Positions 20,094-29,628 of a stretch of DNA of 64,000 nt are shown piece by piece. This stretch comes from Alphaproteobacteria bacterium (lineage in GTDB: Bacteria; Pseudomonadota; Alphaproteobacteria; UBA6615): assembly GCA_011087645.1 (NCBI GenBank), contig JAALLF010000002.1, forward strand, positions 248,001-312,000, in the 5' to 3' direction. Position numbers and translations under genes: made by a program. A model generated the notes under the pieces. That model made no database searches, was not told the DNA's origin, and was given only the letters and a program-made list of their open reading frames with translations. Numbering within the stretch: position 1 is the stretch's first letter; the number at the start of each line of letters is the position of its first letter.

Positions 20094-21356
20094 ATGCGTG
20101 ATATTCAGATAAGCACATTGGCGAACGGGTTGCGGGTGGTGACCGACCGCATGCCGACGGTCGAATCCGTCTCGCTGGGTGTATGGGTGCGCGCCGGTAC
20201 GCGCTACGAGCTGCCCCAGGTCAACGGGGTCGCCCATCTGCTCGAACATATGATCTTCAAGGGCACGCAACGGCGTAGCGCGCGCGAAATCGCCGAGGAA
20301 GTCGAAGCGGTGGGGGGTAGCATCAATGCCTATACTTCACGCGAGACCACGGCCTATTACGCCAAGGTGCTGAAAGACGATGCGCCGCTGGCGATCGACG
20401 TGTTGGCCGATATTGTGCAGCATTCGGTGGTCGACGATGGCGAACTGGGCCGCGAGCGCTCAGTGGTGCTGCAGGAAATCGGCCAGGCCCACGATACACC
20501 CGACGATGTGGTGTTTGATCATTTCCAATCGACCGCCTTTCCCGATCAAGCGTTGGGCCGGCCGGTGTTGGGCAAGTCCGATATCGTTGCCAACCTGTCG
20601 CGCGATTCCATCGTCGGGTTCCGCGACGAACATTATCGGACGTCGCGCATGGTTGTCGCCGCCGCCGGTAATATCGAGCATGCCCAATTAGTGAGCCAAG
20701 CCGAGCAAGTGTTCGGCGAACTGCGAAATGGCGATGAGGTGGTGCCGGAAGAAGCCGCCTATAACAGCGGCGAATATCGCGAGGCGCGCGATCTGGAGCA
20801 AATTCATCTGGTGGTCGGGTTCCGCGGCGCGCCGATCGGCACGCCCGAATTCTACACCATGTCAGTAATGTCGAACTTGTTCGGCGGTGGCATGTCGTCG
20901 CGGTTGTTCCAGGAAATCCGCGAGGAGCGGGGGCTAGTCTATTCGATCGATACGTTCATGTCGGCCTTCGCCGATACCGGCCTGTTCGGCATCTATGCCG
21001 GCACCGGCACTGAGCAGATCGGCGAATTGATTCCGGTGCTGTGCGATCAAATCACCGGATTGGCGGATAGTCTGCGCGACGAAGAAGTGAGCCGGGCGCG
21101 CGCGCAGCTTAAATCGAGCCTGTTGATGGCGCTGGAATCGACTGGCGCGCGGTGCGAACAGATCGCCCAACATCTCCTGATCTTCGGCCGCGTCATGCCG
21201 ATCGAAGAGATTGTGGCGAAAATTGAGGCCATCGATGCCGCGCAAATCGGCGCTCTGGCGCGCCAGATATTCTCCAAGCCTCCCGTCTTGGCGGCTGTCG
21301 GGCCATTGGATAATCTCGAACCCTTCGACGCCATCACACGGCGTCTCGCCGCGTAA
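20094..21356 (+). CDS. M16-family zinc protease (mitochondrial processing peptidase-like)
   Basis: This 420-residue protein has the inverted zinc motif HLLEH at residues 48-52 followed by MIFKGT, and a downstream Glu in ELGRERSVVLQEI that would be the third ligand. The pattern is that of single-domain-pair M16B peptidases related to the mitochondrial processing peptidase beta subunit. The second half contains FGGGMSSRLFQEIREERGLVYSI, the conserved substrate-contact region. No signal peptide is visible. The thrC to M16 gene order is common in alphaproteobacteria. The natural substrate is unknown. Confidence 0.93.
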   Translation: MRDIQISTLANGLRVVTDRMPTVESVSLGVWVRAGTRYELPQVNGVAHLLEHMIFKGTQRRSAREIAEEVEAVGGSINAYTSRETTAYYAKVLKDDAPLAIDVLADIVQHSVVDDGELGRERSVVLQEIGQAHDTPDDVVFDHFQSTAFPDQALGRPVLGKSDIVANLSRDSIVGFRDEHYRTSRMVVAAAGNIEHAQLVSQAEQVFGELRNGDEVVPEEAAYNSGEYREARDLEQIHLVVGFRGAPIGTPEFYTMSVMSNLFGGGMSSRLFQEIREERGLVYSIDTFMSAFADTGLFGIYAGTGTEQIGELIPVLCDQITGLADSLRDEEVSRARAQLKSSLLMALESTGARCEQIAQHLLIFGRVMPIEEIVAKIEAIDAAQIGALARQIFSKPPVLAAVGPLDNLEPFDAITRRLAA

Positions 21357-21378
21357 CGCGGGAGGCTTCAGTCAATCT

Positions 21379-21978
21379 ATGCGTCTGTTCCGCAATTTTT
21401 CATCGCCAGCCGGCAATGTCCGTCTCTCGGGCGGCAAGGTGTATCTTCGACCTCCGGCGGAGCGCGATTGGCGGCCCTATGTGGAAGTGCGGGCGCAGAG
21501 TCGGAAGTTCCTTGAGCCGTGGGAACCGGCCTGGCCACCGGACGCCTTGGCGCGGGAGGCCTATTTCCGTCGCCTCAACCGCTACGCGGCGGACTGGCGC
21601 GACGATGTGGGGCACAGCTTCTTTATTTTCCACAAGGAAGACGACACTTTGATGGGCGGGATCAGCCTGTCCAATGTGCGCCGGGGCGTCGCCCAATGCG
21701 GCACGTTAGGATATTGGATTGGCGAACCTCATGCCCGCAGGGGCTATATGACCGAATCCTTGCGCCTGATGATCGATTTTTGTTTCGGCCAATTGGCGCT
21801 GCACCGCATCGAAGCGGCGTGTTTGCCCCATAATGATGCGAGCCAGCAATTGCTGCGCCAGGCTGGCTTTACGCAAGATGGATATGCGCGTAAGTATTTG
21901 AAAATACGTGGCGAATGGCACGATCATCTGTTGTTTTCGCTGCTCGTCGAAGACCACAAGTCGAAGTCCCTCGACTAA
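21379..21978 (+). CDS. GNAT acetyltransferase (RimJ/RimL type)
   Basis: The protein of about 199 residues has the GNAT layout, with VYLRPPAERDW starting the fold, LGYWIGEPHARRGYMTES carrying the acetyl-CoA pyrophosphate loop (R/Q-x-x-G-x type) and HRIEAACLPHNDASQQLLRQ the C-terminal strand and helix. This last stretch is typical of RimJ/RimL N-terminal acetyltransferases of ribosomal proteins. I chose the ATG at 21379; the frame extends upstream to 21211 inside the M16 gene in a different frame and lacks similarity. A GGGAGG lies about 14 bases upstream. The acceptor is unproven. Confidence 0.88.
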   Translation: MRLFRNFSSPAGNVRLSGGKVYLRPPAERDWRPYVEVRAQSRKFLEPWEPAWPPDALAREAYFRRLNRYAADWRDDVGHSFFIFHKEDDTLMGGISLSNVRRGVAQCGTLGYWIGEPHARRGYMTESLRLMIDFCFGQLALHRIEAACLPHNDASQQLLRQAGFTQDGYARKYLKIRGEWHDHLLFSLLVEDHKSKSLD

Positions 21979-21990
21979 CCGCCGGATTTA

Positions 21991-23208
21991 ATGTCGAAGA
22001 CCGCCGCTACCGACGCCGTTTTGGCGCGCGCGCGACTGCGCAAGCTGACAATTCTGCTCACCAGCAGCATGATGTTTCTGGCGTCGGTGGTGGCCCCGGG
22101 TCTGCCGGCGCTCTACGCCGATTTTGCCGGTCTTCCCAACGCCGAATTATTATCGCGTCTGGTGCTGACCATGCCGATGTTGTTCGTGGCCTTGACGGGT
22201 CCGTTCGTCGGCATGGTGGTCGACCGGTACGGTCGCCGCAATACGTTGATCGTCAGCACATTGGGGTTCGGCTTGGCGGGAACTTCGGGGCTGTATCTGG
22301 AATCGCTGATGGCGATTATCGTCGGTCGGGCCTTTCTCGGCGTTTTTCTGGTGGGCGTCCTGACCAGCGTGTCGGCGTTGATCGGCGACTATTACTCCGG
22401 CGACGAACGCACCAGAGTCGCCGGCCTGCAGGGCGCCTTTATCTCGTTTGGAACTTTGATATTTACGATGATCGGCGGCCTGTTGGCGGAAATTCACTGG
22501 CGGGCCGGGTTCGCCGTGTTCTTTTTTTCGTTTGTGATGATCGTGCCGATGTTGCTCAGTCTTTACGAGCCGGCAACGACCCCACGCGTCAGCAGGAGTA
22601 AGCCGCAGGAGCCCGTGCCCAAGCGGCGCGAATGGTTCGTCATCGGCTGGATCTATATGCTCGTCTTCGGGTGCATGATTGCGCTGTTTATGATCCCCGC
22701 GCAAACGCCGTTCTTTCTGGTCGACATTGGGATTACTAATCCCGCGCGTGCCGGAATCGCCGTCGGTATTTTCAGTTTCAGTTCCGGCATCGCCTCGTTG
22801 GCCTTCCCCTGGCTGCGGCGAAATTTCAGCGTGGCGGGGATTTTCGCGATGATATTCCTGGATGTCTCGGTTGGGTACATCTTAATCGGTCGGGCAACCG
22901 ACTTTAACGATGTCCTGATCGCCATGGTGGTCGGCGGGTTTTCCATGGGGGTGTTTTTCCCCAACGCAAATCTAGCGATCATTGCCCGCACGGTCGCGGC
23001 CGTGCGCGGCCGTGCGGTCAGCGGTCTCACCACCGCGTTCTTCCTCGGCCAGTTTGCCTCGCCATTTTATTATTTGCCGTTGGCCGAGCGAACGTCCGTC
23101 GGTGAATCATTCGTCATCACCGGATATGCCTTGGTCGCCCTTGGCGTGTTTTTTGTGGCGTTGGCGGTCTTTAACCGCGCGCGGCGACGCCAAAACGTGC
23201 TCGGTTAG
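21991..23208 (+). CDS. MFS transporter
   Basis: This 405-residue protein has about 12 hydrophobic segments split by a central basic loop near residues 195-215 (RSKPQEPVPKRREW). The loop between helices 2 and 3 reads GPFVGMVVDRYGRRNTLI, the MFS motif A. No drug-family motif C is obvious, so it cannot be assigned to a substrate class. It starts 12 bases after the GNAT gene. Its last four bases overlap the convergent yqgE gene, so the two stop codons interlock (23205-23208). Confidence 0.87.
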   Translation: MSKTAATDAVLARARLRKLTILLTSSMMFLASVVAPGLPALYADFAGLPNAELLSRLVLTMPMLFVALTGPFVGMVVDRYGRRNTLIVSTLGFGLAGTSGLYLESLMAIIVGRAFLGVFLVGVLTSVSALIGDYYSGDERTRVAGLQGAFISFGTLIFTMIGGLLAEIHWRAGFAVFFFSFVMIVPMLLSLYEPATTPRVSRSKPQEPVPKRREWFVIGWIYMLVFGCMIALFMIPAQTPFFLVDIGITNPARAGIAVGIFSFSSGIASLAFPWLRRNFSVAGIFAMIFLDVSVGYILIGRATDFNDVLIAMVVGGFSMGVFFPNANLAIIARTVAAVRGRAVSGLTTAFFLGQFASPFYYLPLAERTSVGESFVITGYALVALGVFFVALAVFNRARRRQNVLG

Positions 23209-23780
23209 GCGCGGCCGGCGGTGCCCGATAATGTGGACAAATTGACACCAATGCTGTGCAACGCGCGTTGCCATTTGGTGTCGATATCGCCGTCGAATAC
23301 CAACCCTGGATCGAACGGGGCGTGCAGCCAGGCATTCTCGCCGAATTCGTCTTCCAACTGACCAGGTCCCCAGCCGGCATAACCCAGCGCCAACAGAGTG
23401 CTTTTCGGGCCGCTGCCATTGGCCAGCTCTTTGAGGATGTCGAGGGTCGCGGTCAGCGCCACCTGGTCGTCGACAACGACGGTGCCCTTGCCGACATATT
23501 CTGCCGTGTGCAGGACGAAGCCGCGTTGCGCTTCGACGGGGCCGCCGAAATGGACGCTCATTTGCGGCGACGAGTCAGCCGGGGTGATTTCCAACTGGTC
23601 GAGCAATTCGTCGAAGTCGATTTCGTCGAATAATTTGTTGACCACCAGACCCATGGCGCCCTCTTCATTGTGGGCGCAAACATAGATTACCGCGCGTTCG
23701 AAACGCGGATCGGTCATGGCCGGCATGGCGATGAGCAGTTGGCCTTCTAAATAGGCAGAGTCGGTTGAACTATCTTGCAT
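23205..23780 (-). CDS. YqgE/AlgH family (UPF0301) protein
   Basis: This 191-residue protein begins its domain with YLEGQLLIAMPAMTDPRFERAV and continues with AHNEEGAMGLVVNK, both hallmarks of the YqgE/AlgH family. HFGGPVEAQRGFVLHTAEY and LALGYAGWGPGQLEDEFGENAWL are the other conserved blocks. The family is widespread and structurally known, but its biochemical role is not established; AlgH was named for an effect on alginate expression in Pseudomonas. It is convergent with the MFS gene, with overlapping stops. The 195-base gap to the divergent dsbD-like gene contains a GCACTG/CAGTGC dyad of uncertain meaning. Confidence 0.93.
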   Translation of the reverse strand: MQDSSTDSAYLEGQLLIAMPAMTDPRFERAVIYVCAHNEEGAMGLVVNKLFDEIDFDELLDQLEITPADSSPQMSVHFGGPVEAQRGFVLHTAEYVGKGTVVVDDQVALTATLDILKELANGSGPKSTLLALGYAGWGPGQLEDEFGENAWLHAPFDPGLVFDGDIDTKWQRALHSIGVNLSTLSGTAGRA

Positions 23781-23975
23781 CGCAATAACCGTTTATGAAG
23801 CCCTAAATTTCATCAGTTATTAAGGCACTGGCAAGTGATAATCAGTGCTAATTTCGACACGTGATTGTGACGAAAGGGTGATCAATTGGCCATTATACTC
23901 CGCCACCGCATTACCCATATATCAACCCTAATACGGTATTCGTTCGGTTAAGAAATACGGGGCTGGGAATTTTTC

Positions 23976-26126
23976 ATGGTTAAACGCCTGTTTTCCGTTG
24001 CACGATTTGGCCTTTTGGCGCTGTTTGCGGCAAGTTTCCTGCCGCAGGTGGCCTATGGCGCCGAAGCGGCAAGTTCGTGGGAATCCGGTCCCAAGGCCGA
24101 TGCCAGGCTGATCTCGGCCACAACGGCCGTCGGTGAGCTTGACGCTATTCCCTTAGGCGTCGAAGTCAAACTGCAGGACGGCTGGAAAACCTACTGGCGC
24201 TCGCCGGGCGATGCCGGCATTCCGCCCCAGGTCGACTTTGAAGGTAGCACCAACATTGCCTCAACCGACTTCCGCTGGCCGGTGCCGGCGCGCTTTCAGT
24301 ATTACGACCTAGAGACGTTCGGCTACAGCAAGCAAGTTGTCTTTCCCATCGATGTACAGCTCGAGCGTCCGGGCGAACCGGCGGCGTTGCGCGCGCGCAT
24401 CGATATGCTGATCTGCGACGATGTCTGTATTCCCCACACGATGAACGTCTCGCTCGATTTGCCGGGTGGCCCCGCGGCCCCGTCTGACCATGCCAATTTG
24501 ATCAACCAGTACAGCGTCCAGGTGCCCGGCGACGGCACCGGCGTTGGGTTGAGCCTTGAGGGCGCGACGTTTAGCGGTCCGAACACCAAGCCGCTGCTCG
24601 AAGTGGCATTCCGCGGTTCGGTTCCTTTCGTTAATCCAGACCTGCTGATCGAGGGCTTTGAGGATCACGCATTTTCCAAGCCCGAATTTGAAATCACAGA
24701 CGGCGGCATGCTGGCGATCGCGCGCATGAATGCCGAGGATATTTTCGGCGATGGTGCGACGGTGGATCTGGCGGCACAGCCGGTGACGTTCACCCTGTTC
24801 GACGGCGCGCGCAGCATCGAAACCCAGACGACCCCGATACCGGGTACGCTCGCCGTTGCCGGCGGGGCGATGCACTATGTCACGCTGTTGTCGATTATCG
24901 GGCTGGCGCTAATCGGTGGTCTGATTTTGAACCTGATGCCCTGCGTCTTGCCGGTCCTGTCCATCAAGCTGTTGTCGGTGGTGAGCCACGGCGGCGAAGA
25001 CCCCAAGCAAGTGCGACTGGGCTTCCTGGCGACCACGGCGGGCATCATCGTCTCGTTCCTGGCGCTGGCGACCCTGGCTGTTGGCGTTAAGTCGGCGGGC
25101 TTTGCCGTCGGCTGGGGTATCCAGTTCCAACAGCCGCTGTTCATCATCGCCATCGTGGTGATCCTGACCCTATTCGCGGCCAATATGTGGGGACTGTTCG
25201 AAATCAACCTGCCCGGCAGCGTGTCGGATGCGGCGGTCAAGGCGAGCGGTGGCGCGTCGCTGAAGGGTAACTTCTTCCAGGGTGCCTTCGCGACCATTCT
25301 AGCGACCCCCTGCACGGCGCCTTTCCTGGGTACTTCGATCGGTTTTGCGCTGAGCCGTGGCGCCAGCGAGATCTATGCAGTGTTCTTCGCCCTGGGTGTT
25401 GGCATGGCCGCGCCGTTTATCCTTGTCGCCCTGTTTCCGGTGTTGGCCACGAAACTGCCGCGGCCGGGACCGTGGATGGACTGGCTCAAGAAATTCCTGT
25501 CGCTGGCTCTGGTGGCGACCGCGGTATGGCTATTGTCGGTAATGGGCTTCCAGGTTTCAGCCACCGCCGCGTTCGTCGTCGGCGGGCTGATGGCCATTAT
25601 CGCCGCCTTGTTCGTGCTGCGCCGCTATGGCTCTCCGGCCATGTTGCGCGCGGTGCCGGTGGCGATCGTCATCATCATCGCCGGTGCGTTTGCCACGCCG
25701 GCGACCCTGTCGGCCCTCAACCTGAACGGCGGTAGCGGAACCGATGTCGCCGAGGGCGATTGGGAGCCCTTTGATCAGGCGGCAATCACCCAATTGGTGG
25801 CCGCCGGCAATGTGGTGTTCGTCGATGTCACCGCCGAATGGTGCATCACGTGCCAGGTGAACAAGAAGCGCGTCCTGCAAGTCGGCGACGTTGCCGAGGT
25901 GTTGAACAATTCCAAGGTCATCACCATGCGCGCCGATTGGACCAAGCCGAACAACGAGATCGCCAACTATCTGGCCAGTTTCAACCGGTTCGGTATCCCG
26001 TTCAATGTGATCTACGGGCCGGATTCGCCGAGCGGCGTTGTCCTGCCGGAATTGTTGAGCAATAAAGCGGTATTTGCCGGTCTCGAAGATGCCGGATTTA
26101 GCCGGGACGTGGCAGCGGCCAACTAA
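23976..26126 (+). CDS. Thiol:disulfide interchange protein (ScsB/DsbD-like)
   Basis: This 716-residue inner-membrane protein passes electrons from cytoplasmic thioredoxin to periplasmic targets. A signal peptide (about 1-29, ending VAYGAEA) precedes an N-terminal periplasmic domain of the ScsB/DUF5695-like type with CDDVCIPH near residue 150. Eight hydrophobic segments follow (about 305-590), including the two CcdA-type Cys-Pro loops LMPCVLPVL and ATPCTAPFLG. The C-terminal thioredoxin domain has WCITCQVNK near 625. All three redox modules therefore carry their Cys pairs. A peroxiredoxin gene follows on the same strand after about 150 bases. Copper resistance or cytochrome maturation are possible roles. 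Confidence 0.92.
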   Translation: MVKRLFSVARFGLLALFAASFLPQVAYGAEAASSWESGPKADARLISATTAVGELDAIPLGVEVKLQDGWKTYWRSPGDAGIPPQVDFEGSTNIASTDFRWPVPARFQYYDLETFGYSKQVVFPIDVQLERPGEPAALRARIDMLICDDVCIPHTMNVSLDLPGGPAAPSDHANLINQYSVQVPGDGTGVGLSLEGATFSGPNTKPLLEVAFRGSVPFVNPDLLIEGFEDHAFSKPEFEITDGGMLAIARMNAEDIFGDGATVDLAAQPVTFTLFDGARSIETQTTPIPGTLAVAGGAMHYVTLLSIIGLALIGGLILNLMPCVLPVLSIKLLSVVSHGGEDPKQVRLGFLATTAGIIVSFLALATLAVGVKSAGFAVGWGIQFQQPLFIIAIVVILTLFAANMWGLFEINLPGSVSDAAVKASGGASLKGNFFQGAFATILATPCTAPFLGTSIGFALSRGASEIYAVFFALGVGMAAPFILVALFPVLATKLPRPGPWMDWLKKFLSLALVATAVWLLSVMGFQVSATAAFVVGGLMAIIAALFVLRRYGSPAMLRAVPVAIVIIIAGAFATPATLSALNLNGGSGTDVAEGDWEPFDQAAITQLVAAGNVVFVDVTAEWCITCQVNKKRVLQVGDVAEVLNNSKVITMRADWTKPNNEIANYLASFNRFGIPFNVIYGPDSPSGVVLPELLSNKAVFAGLEDAGFSRDVAAAN

Positions 26127-26280
26127 TCGTCTCTTATCAGGCGGTGCGGACTGGAATATTCCGCCAACTACTTTATCTTGTAATCGAATTGGCCTATGGG
26201 TCTTCGCGACGCGGTGCGGCGTTGCCGCATTCGTGTGCTGGTATCAAATATATAAATTCAATCTCAGAGAGGGCAGAGAA

Positions 26281-26763
26281 ATGGCGATAAATGTCGGTGA
26301 TAAGGTTCCGGAAGGCGCGCTGGGACATAAAACGGCGGATGGCATCAACCCGGTTTCCACGGCCGAACTTTTCGGCGGTAAGAAGGTTGTGCTGTTTTCG
26401 GTCCCGGGGGCGTTTACGCCGACCTGTTCGGCCAAACATCTGCCCGGCTTCGTCCAGAACGCCGACGCCATCAAGGCCAAGGGCGTCGATGCGATCGCCT
26501 GCATGGCGGTGAACGACCCGTTTGTCATGGAGGCCTGGGGTAAGGACCAGGGCGTCGGTGACGCGGTGATGATGTTGGCCGACGGTTCAGCCAACTATGC
26601 CAAGGAATTGGGTCTCGAGCTCGATCTGAACGCCATGGGCCTGGGCACCCGCAGCCAGCGTTTCGCGATGATCGTTGAAGACGGCACGGTCACTGAGTTG
26701 ATGATCGATCCGGCCGGTGAGTTCGGCGCGACGTCGGCGGAAAGCGTTCTCGAGAAACTCTAG
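26281..26763 (+). CDS. Peroxiredoxin (PRX5 type)
   Basis: A thiol peroxidase of 160 residues that reduces hydroperoxides. PGAFTPTCSAKHLPGF carries the peroxidatic Cys (Cys49) with the Pro-x-x-x-Thr/Ser-x-x-Cys signature, and the active-site Arg appears in GTRSQRFAMI. A second Cys lies at 74, which could serve as the resolving residue, though some family members use glutathione or glutaredoxin instead. GAGAGGGCAGAGAA upstream is a strong ribosome site for the ATG at 26281. The 154-base gap from the dsbD-like gene may contain its own promoter. It ends at a bidirectional terminator shared with rnhA. Confidence 0.95.
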   Translation: MAINVGDKVPEGALGHKTADGINPVSTAELFGGKKVVLFSVPGAFTPTCSAKHLPGFVQNADAIKAKGVDAIACMAVNDPFVMEAWGKDQGVGDAVMMLADGSANYAKELGLELDLNAMGLGTRSQRFAMIVEDGTVTELMIDPAGEFGATSAESVLEKL

Positions 26764-26785
26764 CCAGACAAGTATCCGGTTGACG

Positions 26786-26810
26786 ACGGGGGCCATTGGC
26801 CTCCGTTTTC
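26786..26810 (+). terminator. Intrinsic terminator between the peroxiredoxin gene and rnhA
   Basis: The stem ACGGGGGCC (26786-26794) pairs with GGCCTCCGT (26798-26806), nine base pairs with one G-U, around a three-base ATT loop, followed by a short T run. It lies 22 bases after the peroxiredoxin stop and 10 bases before the convergent rnhA stop. It probably serves mainly the plus-strand gene. Confidence 0.75.
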
Positions 26811-26816
26811 ATTTGC

Positions 26817-27275
26817 CTACAGTTTGGCGGCGTCGCGTTTTTGCCGCAGGGCGAGGCCGGCCAGCATGTCGGCGCGCTCGTTCTCGGGATGGCCGGCATG
26901 ACCTTTGACCCAATGCCAGTGGACGTCGTGGGGCTCGATCGCCGTCTCCAAGCGCTGCCATAGGTCGACGTTTTTGACCGGCTTTTTAGCCGCTGTGCGC
27001 CAGCCATTGGCTTTCCAATTGTGAATCCACTTAGTAATGCCATCGCGCAGATAGGTACTGTCGGTGTGGATGTTCGCCTGGGCCGGCCGCTTCAATCCCT
27101 CGAGCGCCATGATCGCCGCCATCATCTCCATGCGGTTGTTGGTGGTCTCCAGCTCGCCCCCCATCAATTCGCTCTCATGATCGTTGTAGCGCAGCAACAC
27201 GCCCCAGCCGCCCGGCCCGGGGTTACCCGAACACGCGCCATCGGTATAAATATCGACAACGGGAAGATCGCTCAT
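26817..27275 (-). CDS. rnhA: Ribonuclease HI
   Basis: RNase HI removes RNA from RNA-DNA hybrids. The 152-residue length is normal. Catalytic acids are visible in [19 protein letters not shown] (first Asp), [13 protein letters not shown] (Glu), [15 protein letters not shown] (Asp) and the C-terminal [11 protein letters not shown] (Asp). The basic loop [16 protein letters not shown] is the handle region that helps bind the hybrid. Its start overlaps the thrB stop by four bases (ATGA), placing it last in an ispH-thrB-rnhA operon that is common in alphaproteobacteria. Confidence 0.96.
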   Translation of the reverse strand: MSDLPVVDIYTDGACSGNPGPGGWGVLLRYNDHESELMGGELETTNNRMEMMAAIMALEGLKRPAQANIHTDSTYLRDGITKWIHNWKANGWRTAAKKPVKNVDLWQRLETAIEPHDVHWHWVKGHAGHPENERADMLAGLALRQKRDAAKL

Positions 27276-28270
27276 GCGCCGGCCAATGTCGGGTCGAGCC
27301 CATAAGCGCCGGGCTCGTCGACATGTTGGTGGAAGCGCAGCCGGGCCAGGAACTCCAGCGGATCCTTGGGCCGCACTAGCGCCGTTTCGTCGTGGTGGAG
27401 CTTATCGTAGAGGCGGGTAAGCAGGAACCGCAACGCGCTGCCGCGCGCCAGCAGGGGCAGGGCGGCGAACTCTGCCGCATTCAGGGGCCGCACTTCGGCA
27501 TAGCGCCGCAGCAGCGCGCGGGCCTTGGTGATATTGAAGCTGTGGTCGGTCTCGAAACACCAGGCGTTGAGACAGATCGCCAAATCGTAGGTCAGATAGT
27601 CGTTGCAGGCGAAATAGAAGTCGATCAGTCCCGACAGGCTGTCGCCGAGAAAAAAGACATTGTCGGGGAACAGATCGGCGTGGATCACGCCCGACGGCAG
27701 GTCTTGCGGCCAGTTCGCCGCTAGATAGTCTAATTCCGCCGTCAAAACATCCGCCAATCCAGGCTGAATTTCCGACGCCCGGTCGCGCGATGCGTCGAGT
27801 AGCTTGCGCCAGCCGTCGATTGACATGTCGTTGGCGCGCTGCATCTCGAAACTAGCGCCGGCAACGTGCATTTGCGCTAGGGCGGCGCCCAATTCCCCGC
27901 ATTGCTGCGGCGTAGAGCGCTTGGGCCACATGCCTGACAGAAACGACACGATGACCGCCGGTTTGCCGCAGAGTTGGCGTAAGGCTACCCCGTCGCGGCC
28001 ATGGATCGGTGTCGGGCAGGAAATGCCGTTTGCCGCCAAATGTTCCAGCAGGCCGAGGAAAAAGGGCAAATCTTCCGGGCTGACGCGTTTTTCGTACAGG
28101 GTGAGAATATAGCTATCGGGCAGCGCCGCGCCGTCCGGCAGGGTCTGCAATAGATAGTTGGTGTTCTCGACGCCCTCGGCAATGCCCTTGCACGATACCA
28201 CCGCGCCCAGATCATAAGCGGCGGCGAAGTGCTGCAGGTCTTCGTCGGAAACGTCGGTATAGACAGCCAT
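27272..28270 (-). CDS. thrB: Homoserine kinase (choline-kinase fold)
   Basis: This enzyme phosphorylates homoserine for the threonine synthase encoded at 18.7 kb. The 332-residue protein begins [20 protein letters not shown] and contains [15 protein letters not shown], the nucleotide loop of alphaproteobacterial Thr[17 protein letters not shown] is the phosphotransferase catalytic loop, and [18 protein letters not shown] holds the metal-binding Asp. This fold is unrelated to the GHMP-type ThrB of enterobacteria. It is preceded by ispH with an 18-base gap and followed by rnhA with a four-base overlap. Confidence 0.94.
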   Translation of the reverse strand: MAVYTDVSDEDLQHFAAAYDLGAVVSCKGIAEGVENTNYLLQTLPDGAALPDSYILTLYEKRVSPEDLPFFLGLLEHLAANGISCPTPIHGRDGVALRQLCGKPAVIVSFLSGMWPKRSTPQQCGELGAALAQMHVAGASFEMQRANDMSIDGWRKLLDASRDRASEIQPGLADVLTAELDYLAANWPQDLPSGVIHADLFPDNVFFLGDSLSGLIDFYFACNDYLTYDLAICLNAWCFETDHSFNITKARALLRRYAEVRPLNAAEFAALPLLARGSALRFLLTRLYDKLHHDETALVRPKDPLEFLARLRFHQHVDEPGAYGLDPTLAGA

Positions 28271-28288
28271 GCTACGCCACGCCCCGGA

Positions 28289-29233
28289 TCAGGCGACCAG
28301 CATGCGCGGCAGATTGAAACTCACATCTTCCTCGCGCACGGAGATTTCCTCGATCTCGACGGTGAAGCGCTCGCGGCAGGCGGCGATGAATTCGGCGACC
28401 AGTTCTTCCGGCGCCGAGGCGCCCGCCGTGATGCCCAATGTCTTATGACCGGCGAGGCGGCTCCAATTCATCCAATCGGCCCGCTCGACAAGCAGTGCGT
28501 CGGCGCAGCCGGCGCGCAGCGCGACCTCGACCAGGCGGTTGGAGTTCGACGAGTTCGGCGCGCCGATGACGACGATCACGTCGCATCGTTCGGCGATCGC
28601 TTTGACCGCGTCCTGGCGGTTGGTCGTCGCATAACAAATGTCTTCCGATCGCGGGGCGATAATGTCGGGAAACCGCTGGCGCAGCGCGGCGACAATATTG
28701 GCCGTATCGTCAACCGACAGCGTGGTCTGGGTCACGAAGGCGAGCTTGGCGGGGTCGGCGATATCGAGGTCGGCGATATCGCTTTCGTTCTCGACCAGCA
28801 GAATGGCGCCGGCCGGTAATTGTCCCATCGTGCCAACCACTTCGGGGTGACCGTCATGGCCGATCAAAATGATTTGATTGCCGACCTTGTGCTGATGCAT
28901 GGCTTCATTGTGCACCTTGCTGACCAGGGGGCAGGTGGCGTCCACATAGAAGAGCTCGCGCCGCTCGGCCTCGGCCGGCACGGTCTTGGGCACGCCATGG
29001 GCGGAGAATATGACCCGCCCGGCGTTGGGCACTTGGTCGAGTTCGTCGACGAAAACCGCGCCTTTACGCTCTAAACTCTCGACCACATGGCGGTTGTGGA
29101 CGATCTCGTGGCGCACATAGATCGGCGGTCCATAGCGCTCGAGCGCGGTTTCCACGATTTGGATCGCCCGGTCGACCCCGGCGCAAAACCCGCGTGGACT
29201 GGCGAGCAAGATGGTCAACGGAGGGTGCGTCAT
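28289..29233 (-). CDS. ispH: 4-hydroxy-3-methylbut-2-enyl diphosphate reductase
   Basis: IspH carries out the last step of the MEP isoprenoid pathway with a [4Fe-4S] cluster. The 314-residue protein has the three cluster cysteines in [26 protein letters not shown] and [15 protein letters not shown]. The motif [16 protein letters not shown] carries the Ser/Asn residues that bind the diphosphate, and [11 protein letters not shown] is also conserved. It heads the ispH-thrB-rnhA operon. The product feeds the prenyl side chains used by UbiA and CtaB, both encoded in this window. Confidence 0.97.
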   Translation of the reverse strand: MTHPPLTILLASPRGFCAGVDRAIQIVETALERYGPPIYVRHEIVHNRHVVESLERKGAVFVDELDQVPNAGRVIFSAHGVPKTVPAEAERRELFYVDATCPLVSKVHNEAMHQHKVGNQIILIGHDGHPEVVGTMGQLPAGAILLVENESDIADLDIADPAKLAFVTQTTLSVDDTANIVAALRQRFPDIIAPRSEDICYATTNRQDAVKAIAERCDVIVVIGAPNSSNSNRLVEVALRAGCADALLVERADWMNWSRLAGHKTLGITAGASAPEELVAEFIAACRERFTVEIEEISVREEDVSFNLPRMLVA

Positions 29234-29369
29234 GATTTCACGGTTCGATTGTTGCTGTGGCGCTTGTTCTGACCGCGCGCCTCGCTTAAGTTTCTCGCCT
29301 CGCGCGGCGTCGTGTGCACCCTAATATCCCAGCACCGTAACCGCATGCAAGGCGTGGAGAAATCGAGAC

Positions 29370-29609
29370 ATGGCCAAAGGCGAAATTGCCCAAAAAGAAC
29401 CGATTGCCGTCGATGTGGTGCCGGGGCGCAAATATTGGTGGTGCGAGTGCGGCCGAAGCAAAAAACAGCCCTTTTGCGACAGCGCCCATAAGGGAACCGA
29501 GTTTTCACCGGTGATGTTCGAGACCGATACCGCGCAGACCATCTATTTTTGCTGCTGCAAGCAAACCGGCGACAGACCTCGGTGCGACGGTACGCACAAC
29601 TCCCTATAA
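29370..29609 (+). CDS. CDGSH-type iron-sulphur protein with two motifs
   Basis: This small protein of 79 residues has two copies of the mitoNEET-like pattern. The first reads WWCECGRSKKQPFCDSAH (about 23-40), and the second runs from CCCKQTGDRPRCDGTH (about 61-76). Each offers Cys-x-Cys, a third Cys and a His, the 3Cys-1His set that binds a [2Fe-2S] cluster. Two-cluster monomers of this kind are the usual bacterial CDGSH form. It has no signal or membrane segment. Function beyond iron or redox handling is unknown. The lipoprotein gene follows by 19 bases and may be in the same transcript. Confidence 0.9.
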   Translation: MAKGEIAQKEPIAVDVVPGRKYWWCECGRSKKQPFCDSAHKGTEFSPVMFETDTAQTIYFCCCKQTGDRPRCDGTHNSL

Positions 29610-29628
29610 GCCAGCGCGGTTTGCTTCG

